A stretch of DNA of 64,000 bases from Paenibacillus oryzisoli (GTDB lineage: Bacteria > Bacillota > Bacilli > Paenibacillales > NBRC-103111). Location: contig NZ_LYPB01000042.1 in assembly GCF_001653565.1 (NCBI RefSeq), forward strand, positions 1-64,000. Direction: 5' to 3'. Below, in pieces: positions 19,101-28,074 of this stretch. A model generated the notes under the pieces. That model saw nothing but the letters and a program-made list of their open reading frames with translations. It was not told the origin of the DNA and ran no database searches. A program made the translations under genes and the position numbers. Position 1 is the stretch's first letter; every line of letters starts with the position of its first letter.

Positions 19101-20815
19101 AAATCTTGGTAAATAATACGAATGTGCAAGCTGTGAAGGAGAAAACACAAGGTATTCTGGGGGCGAATTTCTGGGTACCAAGTACATTTGGCTATCTCAC
19201 GGCATCGAATCCTTCCTCCATCCTGTTGCAGGATCAGGGCAGTATCCTTGATGTCGCGGTTTCTGATCCTACACATCTGCAAGCTAAGGTGACTTACGAA
19301 ATTCATAAAGCCGGATTGTCAGTGATTGCCAAGGACCCAAGCATTACCGTTTTACAACTCACCCCTACAATTAAGTTTGAGGTCAATACCCAAGTGAGGG
19401 ATGGTATCTCGCACAAACTGAAAGTACAACTGAACACTGCCGTTTCGACGCCTTTACCGACGCCAACCGCACCTCCAACTCACGTCGTTGACCCCATTCC
19501 AGATACGATTGTCGATGTGTTGGATGATCTTTCACTTACGTTTGCACATAGTGCTAATTTGAAATTTGACAGGGGAGAGCCTGGAAAGTTCGATGGCGAT
19601 ACTTCTCGGTTAATCCGAAAAACAATAACCAATGAATATCTCATTTATAAAGCACAGCCGAATAAAGATATTACTGGATTTACAGCGAGGGCATGGTTCC
19701 GGCCGCAAGACGGCGTAACCGACTTTGCTTTCTATACCTCGACGGATAATGTGACGTATACAGCGTTTACACCAACCAAAACAGGTGGAATAGAAAACTA
19801 TAAAGAAATAAATTACAGTGGCATGCTGCCAACGGGTACACAGTATCTGAAAATCGTTTACATGATGAATGGTGCCTATAACTGGAACCCACAACTGGGT
19901 GAAGTCACGTTGACGAGTATTGTTCCTCCGCCGACAAGTATTACGGTCGTCGACAACGTCTACGACGATACCAAGATATTCGAGCGAAGCCCGAACTTGA
20001 GTATTAGTGGTTCTAATCCATCGGCATTCGGTGATGACGCTTCGCGATTAGTAAGACTTACGAATACAGATGAGTATATTGTGTACAAAGCTGAACCGGA
20101 TAAGGAGCTGCGGAGTTTCAGCGCGGATACATGGTTCTGGCCTTACGAGGCGTCCACAGACTTCCAATTCGCGATATCTCCGGATAATGTGAACTATTCC
20201 TCCTATTCGCCGACAATTGCTGCAACTTCAAGCGCTGGTGCTTGGAATAAGGTGACTTACAGCGGAACGATTCCGAGAGGAACCCAGTATATCAAAATCA
20301 TTTATAAACAACACTCGTCTAATACGTGGAATGCCCAAATCGGTAAGGTGACACTAACGAGTAAGATAGCAACACCATCAAGCGCAACAGTAACAGATGA
20401 TGTGTATAATTTTAGCAAAATGTACGAGAATTCCGGTAAGTTGAGCTTCGATACCGCTAATGTTGCCAAGTTCGGAGGGGATACTTCCAGATTAAAGCGA
20501 AATGGGAATACCGATGAATGGGTTGTATATAAAGCGGCTCCAGACATGGACATGAAGAATTATCAAGTGGAGACGTGGTTCTGGCCCTTCGAGACTTCTG
20601 TTGACTTCGAACTCTACAGTTCGTCGGGGAATGGGACTTACACGATTCTTTCACCTGTGAAGGCCGTATCAGCAACCGATTGGAAGAAAGTGACGTATAG
20701 CGGCAATGTTCCTGCAGGTACGCAATTCCTGAAAATCGTGTATAAACAGAATACAGGTAATTATTGGCATCCACAGATCGGGAAAGTCGTCATTCATAGC
20801 GAAGCGATTGATTAA
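16175..20815 (+). CDS. Secreted PL8 polysaccharide lyase with two internal discoidin domains and three C-terminal repeats
   Basis: This 1546-residue lyase has a signal peptide ending at VQA. Numbers from here count from 16175. The PL8 alpha/alpha-toroid has NWWDLEIGTP, Asn207 (TGAN), His257 and Tyr266 (HEIYPYNGSY), matching the Asn/His/Tyr set of hyaluronate lyases, and RGRAISRS. PL8 enzymes cleave uronic-acid polymers such as hyaluronan, chondroitin or xanthan by beta-elimination. Two F5/8 type C (discoidin) domains, about 583-710 and 721-850, interrupt the central beta-sandwich, which ends at TARV and resumes at DEQLVVNGVTKFAGLGW. Three repeats of about 135-140 residues (1112-1248, 1257-1396, 1405-1542) form the C-terminus. 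There is no SLH domain, so it is released. The chosen ATG follows GGTGGTGG; in-frame TTG 16154 is less likely. Confidence 0.9.
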   Translation: MMVRRSGVQVISIVILAVILALVGLLGTTRVQAADDDYDTMRIRWMNYLTGGAALDTSDPDIASKLSSISQTSAATMSTTSAYLWSDLAATGDTATITANYERIKRMALAYKTVDTGVYGDLDLKAKIIYAMDWMYANRYNESTVPIENWWDLEIGTPLIINDIVVLMYDDLIATPGKITNYMNAIEAFSPDPSKANKGAVAATGANLVWKCQIVALRGVILKSAAKLTLARDALNPVYDYVTTGDGFYRDGSFIQHEIYPYNGSYAVSLLQELSYLLLLLNGSPWQPTNSGAENVYNWIYDSYEPLIYNGAMMDMTRGRAISRSDYQDHTTGHSVMSSIIRIAQHAPAADAQRMKAMVKAWIIADSQFNFYKDINLSTLVLAKAIMNDSFVLPREEKVLSKVYAGMDQVVHLRPGFGFGVSMSSHRIGTYEYDEKYNENPKGWYTGVGMTYLYNKDPFQFTDYWATVNPYRLPGTTVDTMPREDAEGAGYRSPTTWAGGTELQGQYATAGMDLKGYGSTLKAKKSWFMFDDEVVALGTGIASTDNRTIETTVENRMLTTARVTHGIDLDSPPSLPIGSEPLRHKVYAVKDSGNDGNVPENTFDNNLGSRWSASGDGQWIQYDLGKIQAIGYVGINFYLQSARTTNYEILTSEDGVVWNQVYSGNSSLVSDAQLQVIDFPETQARFVKIIGHMNSTGPWNSITEVQIYAPCTAGNLLILPSVTPLYVNGVTDNTGSSQSAKVKDNDIRTVWSTTGDGQWLKYDLGSSQEIGHVGISFPNGKDKTSAFDIQTSVDGTTWTPVFSGHNTVLSAEVEAYDVVDTTARYIKFIFHGNDSDLSNDVSEIQVYAPQAAGPVLDPLHVSKRVKGDEQLVVNGVTKFAGLGWTEAMSNVSYAYLEGTGGYYFPQPTALKGKRDVSQGSWSQINNGGASTVLSKNYLTLWLDHGANPFYKDYAYVLLPNLSAEETASYSLNPNIEILVNNTNVQAVKEKTQGILGANFWVPSTFGYLTASNPSSILLQDQGSILDVAVSDPTHLQAKVTYEIHKAGLSVIAKDPSITVLQLTPTIKFEVNTQVRDGISHKLKVQLNTAVSTPLPTPTAPPTHVVDPIPDTIVDVLDDLSLTFAHSANLKFDRGEPGKFDGDTSRLIRKTITNEYLIYKAQPNKDITGFTARAWFRPQDGVTDFAFYTSTDNVTYTAFTPTKTGGIENYKEINYSGMLPTGTQYLKIVYMMNGAYNWNPQLGEVTLTSIVPPPTSITVVDNVYDDTKIFERSPNLSISGSNPSAFGDDASRLVRLTNTDEYIVYKAEPDKELRSFSADTWFWPYEASTDFQFAISPDNVNYSSYSPTIAATSSAGAWNKVTYSGTIPRGTQYIKIIYKQHSSNTWNAQIGKVTLTSKIATPSSATVTDDVYNFSKMYENSGKLSFDTANVAKFGGDTSRLKRNGNTDEWVVYKAAPDMDMKNYQVETWFWPFETSVDFELYSSSGNGTYTILSPVKAVSATDWKKVTYSGNVPAGTQFLKIVYKQNTGNYWHPQIGKVVIHSEAID

Positions 20816-20873
20816 CGAAAGTTCATGATCTTAAATCCCGATCATTTCTTTCCTTTTCACCTGGTGCCATAAT
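20811..20873 (+). promoter_or_regulatory. Module 2 operator and promoter, copy B (upstream of importer 2)
   Basis: ATTAACGAAAGTTCATGATC differs from the 16061 copy at one base. The dyad ATGATC-N9-GATCAT lies at 20825-20845, and an extended -10, TGCCATAAT, at 20865-20873. Spacing matches copy A, and the distance to the start codon is similar (107 versus 114 nt). The dyad followed by TTTC-rich sequence might also act as a weak terminator for the lyase gene. Confidence 0.6.
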
Positions 20874-20917
20874 TAAAAGTGTAAGATAGTTAGTTTACAA
20901 GGGGGCTTACAAATTAA

Positions 20918-22627
20918 ATGAAACGTCAGCTAATTTCCAGAATTGCATTAGCAACTGTTGTGCTTGGCATGAGTATTGCAGCAGGTTGTACCAAAGCGGA
21001 GGATAGCCCAGCAACGTCACCAGCGACAAGTCCTGCTGCGACCAAGGCTGCGACAGCTGTAGCCAAAGAGAACGATCGAACGAAGTTCGATCCACCGGTT
21101 ACGATCACCGCAGCGATTGCCTTAAAACCGTCTGACAAGCTTCGCAATGGCGACACGCCTGAGAATAATCCGATCTCACGCTGGTTTAAAGACACGCTGG
21201 GTATTGCGACGAAATACCAATGGGTGGTTACAGACGCGAGTGCGCTGGAAACCAAAATTCGTCTATCTTTGACGAGCGGCGAAGCCATACCGGACGTTCT
21301 CTCTGTCTCTGGTACCGTGTTTGAAGATCTAGTTGCCTCTAAGAAAATTCAATCCATTGACGAAGCGTTTGAGAAATATGCAACACCAAGGGTGAAAGAA
21401 TCCTATAAGAAAAATCCAGAAGTATGGAATTTAGTCAAGCGAAACGGAAAGCTGTATGGTTTGCCTACGTTGTCTAATGGTATTGTTGGAAACACAGTGA
21501 TGTGGGTCCGAGAGGATTGGCTTAAGAAGCTTAACCTCAAAGCGCCAACGACTGTCCAGGAATATGAAGCTGTTCTGGATGCATTCACCAATAACGATCC
21601 TGATGGGAATGGGAAAAAGGATACGTACGGCATGGCCTTTGGAGCAAACACCGGTTACCATAAACCAACGATGAACTTCATGACGGATGCTTCCTTTATC
21701 TTCGGTCAAGATCAGCCTTACCAATGGTTGAAAGGCACGGATGGCAAACTTCAATATGGTTCAACGAAGCCTAGTGTGAAGGATGCTTTAGGCAAATTAA
21801 ATGAGTGGTTCAGTAAAGGGTATATCTCACCTGACTTTGGTACGCAAGACGCAGCGAAAGCGATGGCAGACTTTACTTCTGGTAAAGCTGGAATCGCCTT
21901 TGCGCCAGGTTGGGCTGGCGGCTGGCCAGTAGGTACGGCTGTGAATGAGGCAAAAGCTAAAAATTTAGCCTTAGATTTTAAACCATATCCAATTCCTGCG
22001 GGAATCAAAGGTGAAGTAGGCAGACAGGCATCACCGCCATCGTATGGCAATTATGTATTCCGTGAAGGATTTACGCATATGGAAGCGATCTTTAAATATT
22101 GGGATACGATGTACGGCTGTTCGGTTGAGGATGCAGCATGTCCGTTTGCGAATGGTAAGGGAGAAGGCTATGACTATGTTATGAAAGATGGCAAACCAGA
22201 CTGGAAGAACATCCCGGAAGGTACGCTTAGTCTGAATGCCTATCAGTTGATGTCGCCAGGATCCGGTACAGCGCCAACGAACGTCATGTCCGGACCTAAC
22301 ATTTACCAACGTGTTGCAGCGGGGAAAAAGGATAATATTTTCGAGCAGAAGCTAGCTGCTGAGAATGGTCAATTAACGATTGACGGTTTCGCAGTTGCCT
22401 TCCAGCAGTTGAACAAAGACGTGCAAAGCGGATTCTTTGGCGCAAACACGCCGACGATGAAAGAGAAATGGGAACAGCTCATTGCTTTAGAGGAGCAAGC
22501 TTTCTTACAAATTATTTACGGAAAACAAAAACCAGAGTACTTTGATACCTTTGTGAAGCAGTGGAACGACCAAGGTGGCGCACAAATTACTAAAGAAGTG
22601 AATGATTATACGGCTAGCTTAAAGTAA
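20918..22627 (+). CDS. ABC importer 2, sugar-binding lipoprotein (LplA-type)
   Basis: This 569-residue binding protein has a signal ending in the lipobox SIAAGC and an Ala/Thr/Pro-rich linker. The periplasmic-binding fold contains VKRNGKLYGLPTLSNG, MWVREDWLKKL and FTSGKAGIAFAPGW, typical of LplA-like family 1 binding proteins. NNDPDGNGKKDTYG is a DxDxNG-type loop that could hold calcium. It stands just after the secreted PL8 lyase and shares its upstream element, so it probably captures that lyase's unsaturated oligosaccharides. AAGGGGG at about 20898 is the SD, somewhat distant. Confidence 0.92.
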   Translation: MKRQLISRIALATVVLGMSIAAGCTKAEDSPATSPATSPAATKAATAVAKENDRTKFDPPVTITAAIALKPSDKLRNGDTPENNPISRWFKDTLGIATKYQWVVTDASALETKIRLSLTSGEAIPDVLSVSGTVFEDLVASKKIQSIDEAFEKYATPRVKESYKKNPEVWNLVKRNGKLYGLPTLSNGIVGNTVMWVREDWLKKLNLKAPTTVQEYEAVLDAFTNNDPDGNGKKDTYGMAFGANTGYHKPTMNFMTDASFIFGQDQPYQWLKGTDGKLQYGSTKPSVKDALGKLNEWFSKGYISPDFGTQDAAKAMADFTSGKAGIAFAPGWAGGWPVGTAVNEAKAKNLALDFKPYPIPAGIKGEVGRQASPPSYGNYVFREGFTHMEAIFKYWDTMYGCSVEDAACPFANGKGEGYDYVMKDGKPDWKNIPEGTLSLNAYQLMSPGSGTAPTNVMSGPNIYQRVAAGKKDNIFEQKLAAENGQLTIDGFAVAFQQLNKDVQSGFFGANTPTMKEKWEQLIALEEQAFLQIIYGKQKPEYFDTFVKQWNDQGGAQITKEVNDYTASLK

Positions 22628-22647
22628 TTGTTTCACCAATGGATAAG

Positions 22648-22694
22648 AAATGCGGAGTGCTGGCGTTACTTGGGTTCTCCGCATTTTCTTTTTA
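22648..22694 (+). terminator. Intercistronic hairpin, importer 2
   Basis: AAATGCGGAG pairs with CTCCGCATTT around a 19-nt loop and is followed by TCTTTTTAATT. It lies between the binding-protein and permease genes, as in importer 1. Confidence 0.75.
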
Positions 22695-22737
22695 ATTAAC
22701 GTATAGAAGTCGTAATGTTCGATAGGAGATAAATCGG

Positions 22738-23694
22738 ATGAAAACAGAATCCATCAACTACCCCATGCAGGAGAGGGCAACCACACTTAAAAAACGGAAA
22801 AACCTCCTAAATTTCAAACAGACGTGGCCCCTTCATGTGTTCCTATTGCCATCTGTCGTGTTGCTGCTGATCTTCAGCTACACCCCGATGGTCGGATTTA
22901 TAATTGGTTTCCAAGATTTTAAACCATGGTTAGGCATTTTTGGTTCCCCGTTTGTGGGTTTGAAGCATTTTAAATTTATGTTTCATGATCCAACCGCTGT
23001 GCAGGTCATTTGGAATACACTCGTGATCGCAGTTTTGAAAATCATTGCCGGATCATTGGCTCCATTCATTTTCGCCCTACTGCTGAATGAAGTTCGTATT
23101 GTCATCTTCAAGCGCGTGGTTCAATCGCTCGTATATTTGCCTCACTTTATTTCCTGGGTAATTCTCGGTGGTATTCTAACCGATTTGCTATCAACCAATG
23201 GGATGATTAACCAACTCCTTATGGCTGTCGGCTTGGATCGGATCTTCTTTCTCGGAAGCGGGAACTGGTACCGGTTTACCTTAGTGTTCAGCGATGTCTG
23301 GAAGGATTTCGGATTCGGCACCATCATCTATTTGGCAGCTATGGCCGGCATTAATCCGAATATGTATGAAGCTGCTGACATTGACGGCGCCAATAATTTT
23401 CAGAAAACCATTCACATTACCATTCCATCTGTGATTCCTATAGCTATTGTTATCGTGACTTTAGCCTTGGGCAACATTCTCAATGCCGGATTTGATCAAG
23501 TATTTAACACGTATAATCCGCTTGTGTATCCCAAAGGCGATATCATTGACACGTACGTTTACCGCATCGGTTTGCAGCAAGGATCGTTCAGTTTTGCGAC
23601 GGCAGTCGGATTTTTCAAATCCGTCATTGGCTTTATTCTTATTGCAACGACGTATCGGTTAGCATCGAAATATGCCAATTACAGGATTTTTTGA
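22738..23694 (+). CDS. ABC importer 2, permease (LplB family)
   Basis: The 318-residue permease starts with a longer basic cytoplasmic tail than its paralogues and then has about six membrane helices. Signatures are YTPMVGFIIGFQDF near helix 1 and the ATPase-contact loop YEAADIDGANNFQKTIHITIPS. AGGAGAT lies at good distance from the ATG. The YtcP-type partner gene starts 13 nt after its stop. Confidence 0.92.
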   Translation: MKTESINYPMQERATTLKKRKNLLNFKQTWPLHVFLLPSVVLLLIFSYTPMVGFIIGFQDFKPWLGIFGSPFVGLKHFKFMFHDPTAVQVIWNTLVIAVLKIIAGSLAPFIFALLLNEVRIVIFKRVVQSLVYLPHFISWVILGGILTDLLSTNGMINQLLMAVGLDRIFFLGSGNWYRFTLVFSDVWKDFGFGTIIYLAAMAGINPNMYEAADIDGANNFQKTIHITIPSVIPIAIVIVTLALGNILNAGFDQVFNTYNPLVYPKGDIIDTYVYRIGLQQGSFSFATAVGFFKSVIGFILIATTYRLASKYANYRIF

Positions 23695-23707
23695 GGGGAC
23701 ATGAATC

Positions 23708-24586
23708 ATGATTAAATTATCGTTCTCGGGTAAAATGTTTCAACTTGCCAATCACATCGTGCTATCGCTGGCGGCTATCCTGTGCATTCTGCCTATGGTT
23801 CACATCTTGGCAGTTTCATTCAGCTCGGATTACGCGACGACGGCGAATTTAGTTAAATTTTGGCCGATTGGCTTCACAATGAACGCGTATGAGAAGGCAT
23901 TAAACAGCAACAATTTCCTCATTGCCTTCAAAGTCAGCGTACTTAGAACCGTTTTGGGTACAGTGCTTACGATGTTTCTTACAATGCTTGCAGCCTACTC
24001 GATGTCGAAAGAGGATCTGTATTTCAAAGGAAGAACCTTATACGCTTGGTTTTTTGTCTTCACCATGTTGTTCCATGGCGGTCTCATTCCAACGTATCTG
24101 GTCGTTCAAAAATTAGGATTAACAAACTCGCTTCTGGCACTAATTTTGCCATCCGCTGTCAATGTCTTCAATGTGGTTCTGATGATGAACTTCTTTCGCG
24201 GCATCCCCAAAGAATTGCAAGAAGCAGCGATGATGGACGGAGCCGGACATTTCCGGATTTTGTTCACGATCTACATGCCGATCTCTTTGCCATCGATTGC
24301 GACATTATCTTTGTTTACCATGGTTTTTCATTGGAACGCATGGTTTGACGGCATGATCTACATGAACAAAGCAGAGCTGTTTCCGTTAGCTACTTTCCTT
24401 CAGGCTTTAATCGCTAGCTTTGATTTTACGAAAATCGGCCTCAATCCGGAGGACCTGGAAAAATTATCGGAACGCTCCTTAAAATCGGCGCTAATCTTTA
24501 TCGGAACAGTCCCTATTTTGCTCGTCTATCCTTTTCTACAAAAATATTTTGTGAAAGGCATGACGCTCGGGTCGGTAAAAGAATAG
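23708..24586 (+). CDS. ABC importer 2, permease (YtcP/LplC family)
   Basis: This 292-residue YtcP/LplC-type permease has LVKFWPIGFTMNAYEKAL in the first outer loop, TMLFHGGLIPTYLVV, the contact loop LQEAAMMDGAG, and the family ending FVKGMTLGSVKE. It starts 13 nt after the LplB-type gene, with GAGGGGAC as SD. A hairpin and a new promoter separate it from the sensor kinase gene, so the kinase is transcribed at least partly on its own. Confidence 0.92.
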   Translation: MIKLSFSGKMFQLANHIVLSLAAILCILPMVHILAVSFSSDYATTANLVKFWPIGFTMNAYEKALNSNNFLIAFKVSVLRTVLGTVLTMFLTMLAAYSMSKEDLYFKGRTLYAWFFVFTMLFHGGLIPTYLVVQKLGLTNSLLALILPSAVNVFNVVLMMNFFRGIPKELQEAAMMDGAGHFRILFTIYMPISLPSIATLSLFTMVFHWNAWFDGMIYMNKAELFPLATFLQALIASFDFTKIGLNPEDLEKLSERSLKSALIFIGTVPILLVYPFLQKYFVKGMTLGSVKE

Positions 24587-24594
24587 GACAACGT

Positions 24595-24635
24595 AAAATG
24601 GCTGTTAGGGTAATCATCCTAGGAGCTATTTTCAC
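24595..24635 (+). terminator. Imperfect hairpin after importer 2
   Basis: AAAATGGCTGTTAGG pairs with CCTAGGAGCTATTTT with three mismatches. It has only a short T run, so it is probably a partial terminator. Confidence 0.5.
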
Positions 24636-24666
24636 TGTATAATTATAACAATCGTGCGGAATTGCT

Positions 24667-24675
24667 TGGTATAAT
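24667..24675 (+). promoter_or_regulatory. Extended -10 promoter for the sensor kinase gene
   Basis: TGGTATAAT is a perfect -10 hexamer with the TGN extension, 32 nt before the kinase start. No good -35 is visible, which is acceptable for extended -10 promoters. Confidence 0.6.
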
Positions 24676-24706
24676 AGAGCAAATGAAAGATAGGAAGGAG
24701 CAGCTT

Positions 24707-26434
24707 ATGAATCTAATCAAGAGAGTAATCCTTCTTATTGTAATGAGTTTAATCGTTATTCTTACGCTATATGCCTATTCTTACCGACAGAGTGTGAGCG
24801 TTATTGAAAATCAGATCAACACACGGAATGAGGAGAAGCTATCCTATTTCCTCAACCGCATAGAAAGTTTATTGGATCAGAATATGATCTACGCCACTCT
24901 CGTTACCAAAGATCCGGAGATTAAGAAGGTAGCTTACGGTGAATTGCCCCCGGCTAGCTATGATCGCGTAAGTGTCATTCAATCGATTGAAAGCAAGCTC
25001 AATTTATTTAGCATCACGAACCAAATCATGAACATCATTACGCTGTATTTCCCAAAAATCGATCTTGCCTTGTCGACGGTACCTGAAACGGGAACAAATC
25101 CACAGGATATATTAAAGGACTATACATCCAATTGGAAATTAACGAAAGTCGATATAAGCGGAGTGAAAATGGATGCATTCTCGCGGTTTTTCGTTTCCCC
25201 TTACCAAGCAGAGCCAACGGATCTGATGAAGTCCGATTTCATTATCCGTGTCGATTTCTTCACGAAGAATATAACGACTTTGCTGGACGAATTTAAAATG
25301 AACGGCAATGGTGAGGCATTTTTCTATGGCAGTTCTGAACAAATTGTGTACAACAGTACAGCGAATATGACGCTCATTCAGCAGCTGTTAAAGGAATACC
25401 CTATCGTGAATGCGAAGGGGATGAATAAAAGTGCGACGATCGTAGAGCTGGATGGAAAGAAATACATTCTCTATGTTCTGCCTTCTGAAAAGCTGGGCTG
25501 GAGTATGGTGGATCTTGAACCACTTGAAAAAATTCTTAAACCAGTGAATGACAGCCGGAATTTATTTTACATTATTCTGTTTTTGCTTCTATTACTCGGC
25601 ATGGTAGCCGCCTATTTCTTATATTTCTATATCCAAGTACCTATTCGTATTCTGATTCGCAGCTCGGAGCATATCAAAAATAAAAATTTCTCCTACCGCA
25701 TTCAAAGCTTGCGAAAGGATGAGTTCCGTCAATTGTTCGATTCGTTTAACGATATGGCAAAGGAAATTGACGAATTAATCAAGCGTGTCTATGCAGAAGA
25801 AATTCGTTCTAGAGAGGCTGTAATGAAGCAGCTGCAATCGCAAATTAATCCTCATTTCCTCTATAATTGCCTGGCTTATATCGTAAATATGGCCAAAATG
25901 AACAAGAACCAGTCTGTTATTGCGATGGCTCATAATTTGGGCGATTACTATAAATATACGACCCGTAATGAAACGTTGGAGACTACACTGGGAACGGAGT
26001 TAGAGCTCGCTGTCAACTATATGAATATTATGAATCACCAGTTAGATAAATTTCAGTATATCATATCAGTTCCAGAGCCGATGAAAGCGAAGAAGATCCC
26101 CAAACTGATTATTCAACCCATAATTGAGAATGCGATCATACATGGCCTCGAGGAAATTTCGATGAATGGTCTGATCACCGTCGTCGGGGTTGATGACGGA
26201 CTTGTGTATCGCTTAATAATTGAAGATAATGGTCCAGGTCTATCGACGGATGCTCTGATGGCGCTTAGAGCCAAGACAGAAAATGAGCATAATGATTCTC
26301 CGCAAAAAGGGATTTGGAATGTGCATCATCGCTTCAAATATTACTTTGGGTTACGTTCTGGCATGCGTTTGGATAACTCGGCTCTAGGTGGTTTGCGAAT
26401 TGAGTTGGTCTGGGAGAAAGCAACAGGGGAGTGA
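24707..26434 (+). CDS. Sensor histidine kinase (YesM type)
   Basis: This 575-residue membrane kinase has an N-terminal helix (VILLIVMSLIVILTLYAY), an outside sensor domain of about 260 residues, a second helix (LFYIILFLLLLLGMVAAYFLYF) and a HAMP linker. The phosphoacceptor His383 lies in QSQINPHFLYN, and the ATPase has Asn475 in IIENAIIHG and EDNGPGLS. I choose ATG 24707, with AGGAAGGAG upstream, rather than an in-frame TTG at 24662 that overlaps the -10. The response-regulator gene begins 8 nt after the stop. It probably senses oligosaccharide or the loaded binding protein outside the cell and controls module 2. Confidence 0.93.
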   Translation: MNLIKRVILLIVMSLIVILTLYAYSYRQSVSVIENQINTRNEEKLSYFLNRIESLLDQNMIYATLVTKDPEIKKVAYGELPPASYDRVSVIQSIESKLNLFSITNQIMNIITLYFPKIDLALSTVPETGTNPQDILKDYTSNWKLTKVDISGVKMDAFSRFFVSPYQAEPTDLMKSDFIIRVDFFTKNITTLLDEFKMNGNGEAFFYGSSEQIVYNSTANMTLIQQLLKEYPIVNAKGMNKSATIVELDGKKYILYVLPSEKLGWSMVDLEPLEKILKPVNDSRNLFYIILFLLLLLGMVAAYFLYFYIQVPIRILIRSSEHIKNKNFSYRIQSLRKDEFRQLFDSFNDMAKEIDELIKRVYAEEIRSREAVMKQLQSQINPHFLYNCLAYIVNMAKMNKNQSVIAMAHNLGDYYKYTTRNETLETTLGTELELAVNYMNIMNHQLDKFQYIISVPEPMKAKKIPKLIIQPIIENAIIHGLEEISMNGLITVVGVDDGLVYRLIIEDNGPGLSTDALMALRAKTENEHNDSPQKGIWNVHHRFKYYFGLRSGMRLDNSALGGLRIELVWEKATGE

Positions 26435-26442
26435 GAAGACAT

Positions 26443-28050
26443 ATGTTTTCATTACTAATTGTGGATGATCATAAGCATCAAGTGGATACATTAGCGCTTA
26501 CTTTACCATGGGAAGAACTAGGGATAACCACCATTCATAAAGCTTACGAAGGCCAAGGAGCACTTGCCATCTTGGAGACCCATCCTATTGATATTGTAAT
26601 CACGGATATACGCATGCCAGGTATGAGTGGTCTGGAATTAATCGAACGTATGAATGCAGCTAATCGTAAGATAGAGGCCATTCTGTTGACGGGGTATGCT
26701 GAATTTGAGTACGCGAAGAAAGCGATTGAGCTCCATGCCGTTGAGTATTTAATTAAACCAGTACGCGATGAATTGCTCATCGATGCAGTAAGCCGCGTCA
26801 TCTCTAAGCGCCAGAATGATTTACAACATTCACAAGCTTTCAAACAAGCCAATGCGATCCTCCATCAGAATTTACCCCTGCTCAAAGAAAATGTTCTGCA
26901 TGAGCTCCTGCAAGGAGCAGATATCTCACCTAAACAATTGACAGAAAAGCTAGAGATGTATCAGATTCCCTTTGCATATGGTGATCGTATTCGACTCATG
27001 GTGATTCAATTTGATCCCCATTTCTATGAATCGTACAACCCATCTGATATGAAGTTATTTGAATATGCTGTCATGAATATGGCAGAGGAATTGCTGCAAA
27101 GTCACTTTAGTCTGTGGACGAGGAAAGCACCGCAGGACAATGTTACTTTAATGATCAAGCCGACTCATTCTGGGGGGGCGGAATGGAGTGAGGAGGGATT
27201 GGTCTCCATTGCTAACCTCTTATTGGAGCAGGTTCATCGTTATTTAAAAGGAACTGTTGCCATTTACCTCTCTACGCCAGCACAGTTCCCAGATGAAGTT
27301 CATGCCATCTATTCTTCGGTTGTTTCAACGGTTATTAGCGCAACAGAACGACAGGGTATTATGAACTTGAACAAGCTTGAAGTTTCTAGCCGCGGAATGG
27401 AACCTTTGCGTTCCTTGTATCAAGCACCTATGCTAATCCAACTGATGGAGAGCAATAATCTGGATAAATTGAATGAGAAGCTTCACGCGATTTTTCATGA
27501 ATTGGAACAAAAACAGGCCGACTCGCGCGCTCATCTTCGTGAAGCCTACTTACATATGCTAAGTTGTTTCACATTTTTGGCCCATAAGAAGGGCAAGGTC
27601 TTGGAAGATATTATTGGCATCAGCTCCGTCCACAAGGAACATAGTGTCATTCACTCTGCCAAGCAATTAAAAGCATGGTGCATATTGATTCTCGAAGCCC
27701 TGATTGAGGAAGCACCTACTGTCGATGATGAGAATCACCAACAGCTGGTCAATAAAATTCAAGCCTATATTCATCAAAATTTATCAAAGGATGTTACGCT
27801 GCAATCGATTAGTGAGCATGTATATTTACATGCCGTGTACTTGTCTAAAATTTATAAAGAGATTACTGGTTTAAATTTGAGTGAATACATTTTACATGCG
27901 CGAATGGAAGAAGCAAAGAGACTGCTTGAGCAAACATCCTTTAAAATTTATGAGATCACGGAGAAAGTAGGGTACCAAAGCCCACAGCATTTCATTCGCA
28001 GATTCAAAAAGTATTATGGTGTGACGCCGGATATTTTCAGAAAACAATAA
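26443..28050 (+). CDS. Response regulator with AraC-type output (YesN type)
   Basis: This 535-residue regulator has a receiver domain (1-120) with acidic residues Asp8-Asp9, phosphoacceptor Asp55 in VITDIRMPGM, and the conserved Lys in YLIKPV. A middle region of about 300 residues has no clear motif. An AraC DNA-binding domain occupies the last 100 residues (VTLQSISEHVYLHAVYLSKIYKE; IYEITEKVGYQSPQHFIRRF). ATG 26443 follows AGGGGAGTGAG; GTG 26431 overlaps the kinase stop and is less likely. It is the natural partner of the kinase and a good candidate to bind the 16061/20811 element. Confidence 0.93.
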   Translation: MFSLLIVDDHKHQVDTLALTLPWEELGITTIHKAYEGQGALAILETHPIDIVITDIRMPGMSGLELIERMNAANRKIEAILLTGYAEFEYAKKAIELHAVEYLIKPVRDELLIDAVSRVISKRQNDLQHSQAFKQANAILHQNLPLLKENVLHELLQGADISPKQLTEKLEMYQIPFAYGDRIRLMVIQFDPHFYESYNPSDMKLFEYAVMNMAEELLQSHFSLWTRKAPQDNVTLMIKPTHSGGAEWSEEGLVSIANLLLEQVHRYLKGTVAIYLSTPAQFPDEVHAIYSSVVSTVISATERQGIMNLNKLEVSSRGMEPLRSLYQAPMLIQLMESNNLDKLNEKLHAIFHELEQKQADSRAHLREAYLHMLSCFTFLAHKKGKVLEDIIGISSVHKEHSVIHSAKQLKAWCILILEALIEEAPTVDDENHQQLVNKIQAYIHQNLSKDVTLQSISEHVYLHAVYLSKIYKEITGLNLSEYILHARMEEAKRLLEQTSFKIYEITEKVGYQSPQHFIRRFKKYYGVTPDIFRKQ

Positions 28051-28074
28051 TAGGGATCAGAAGGGGAGTCTAAC

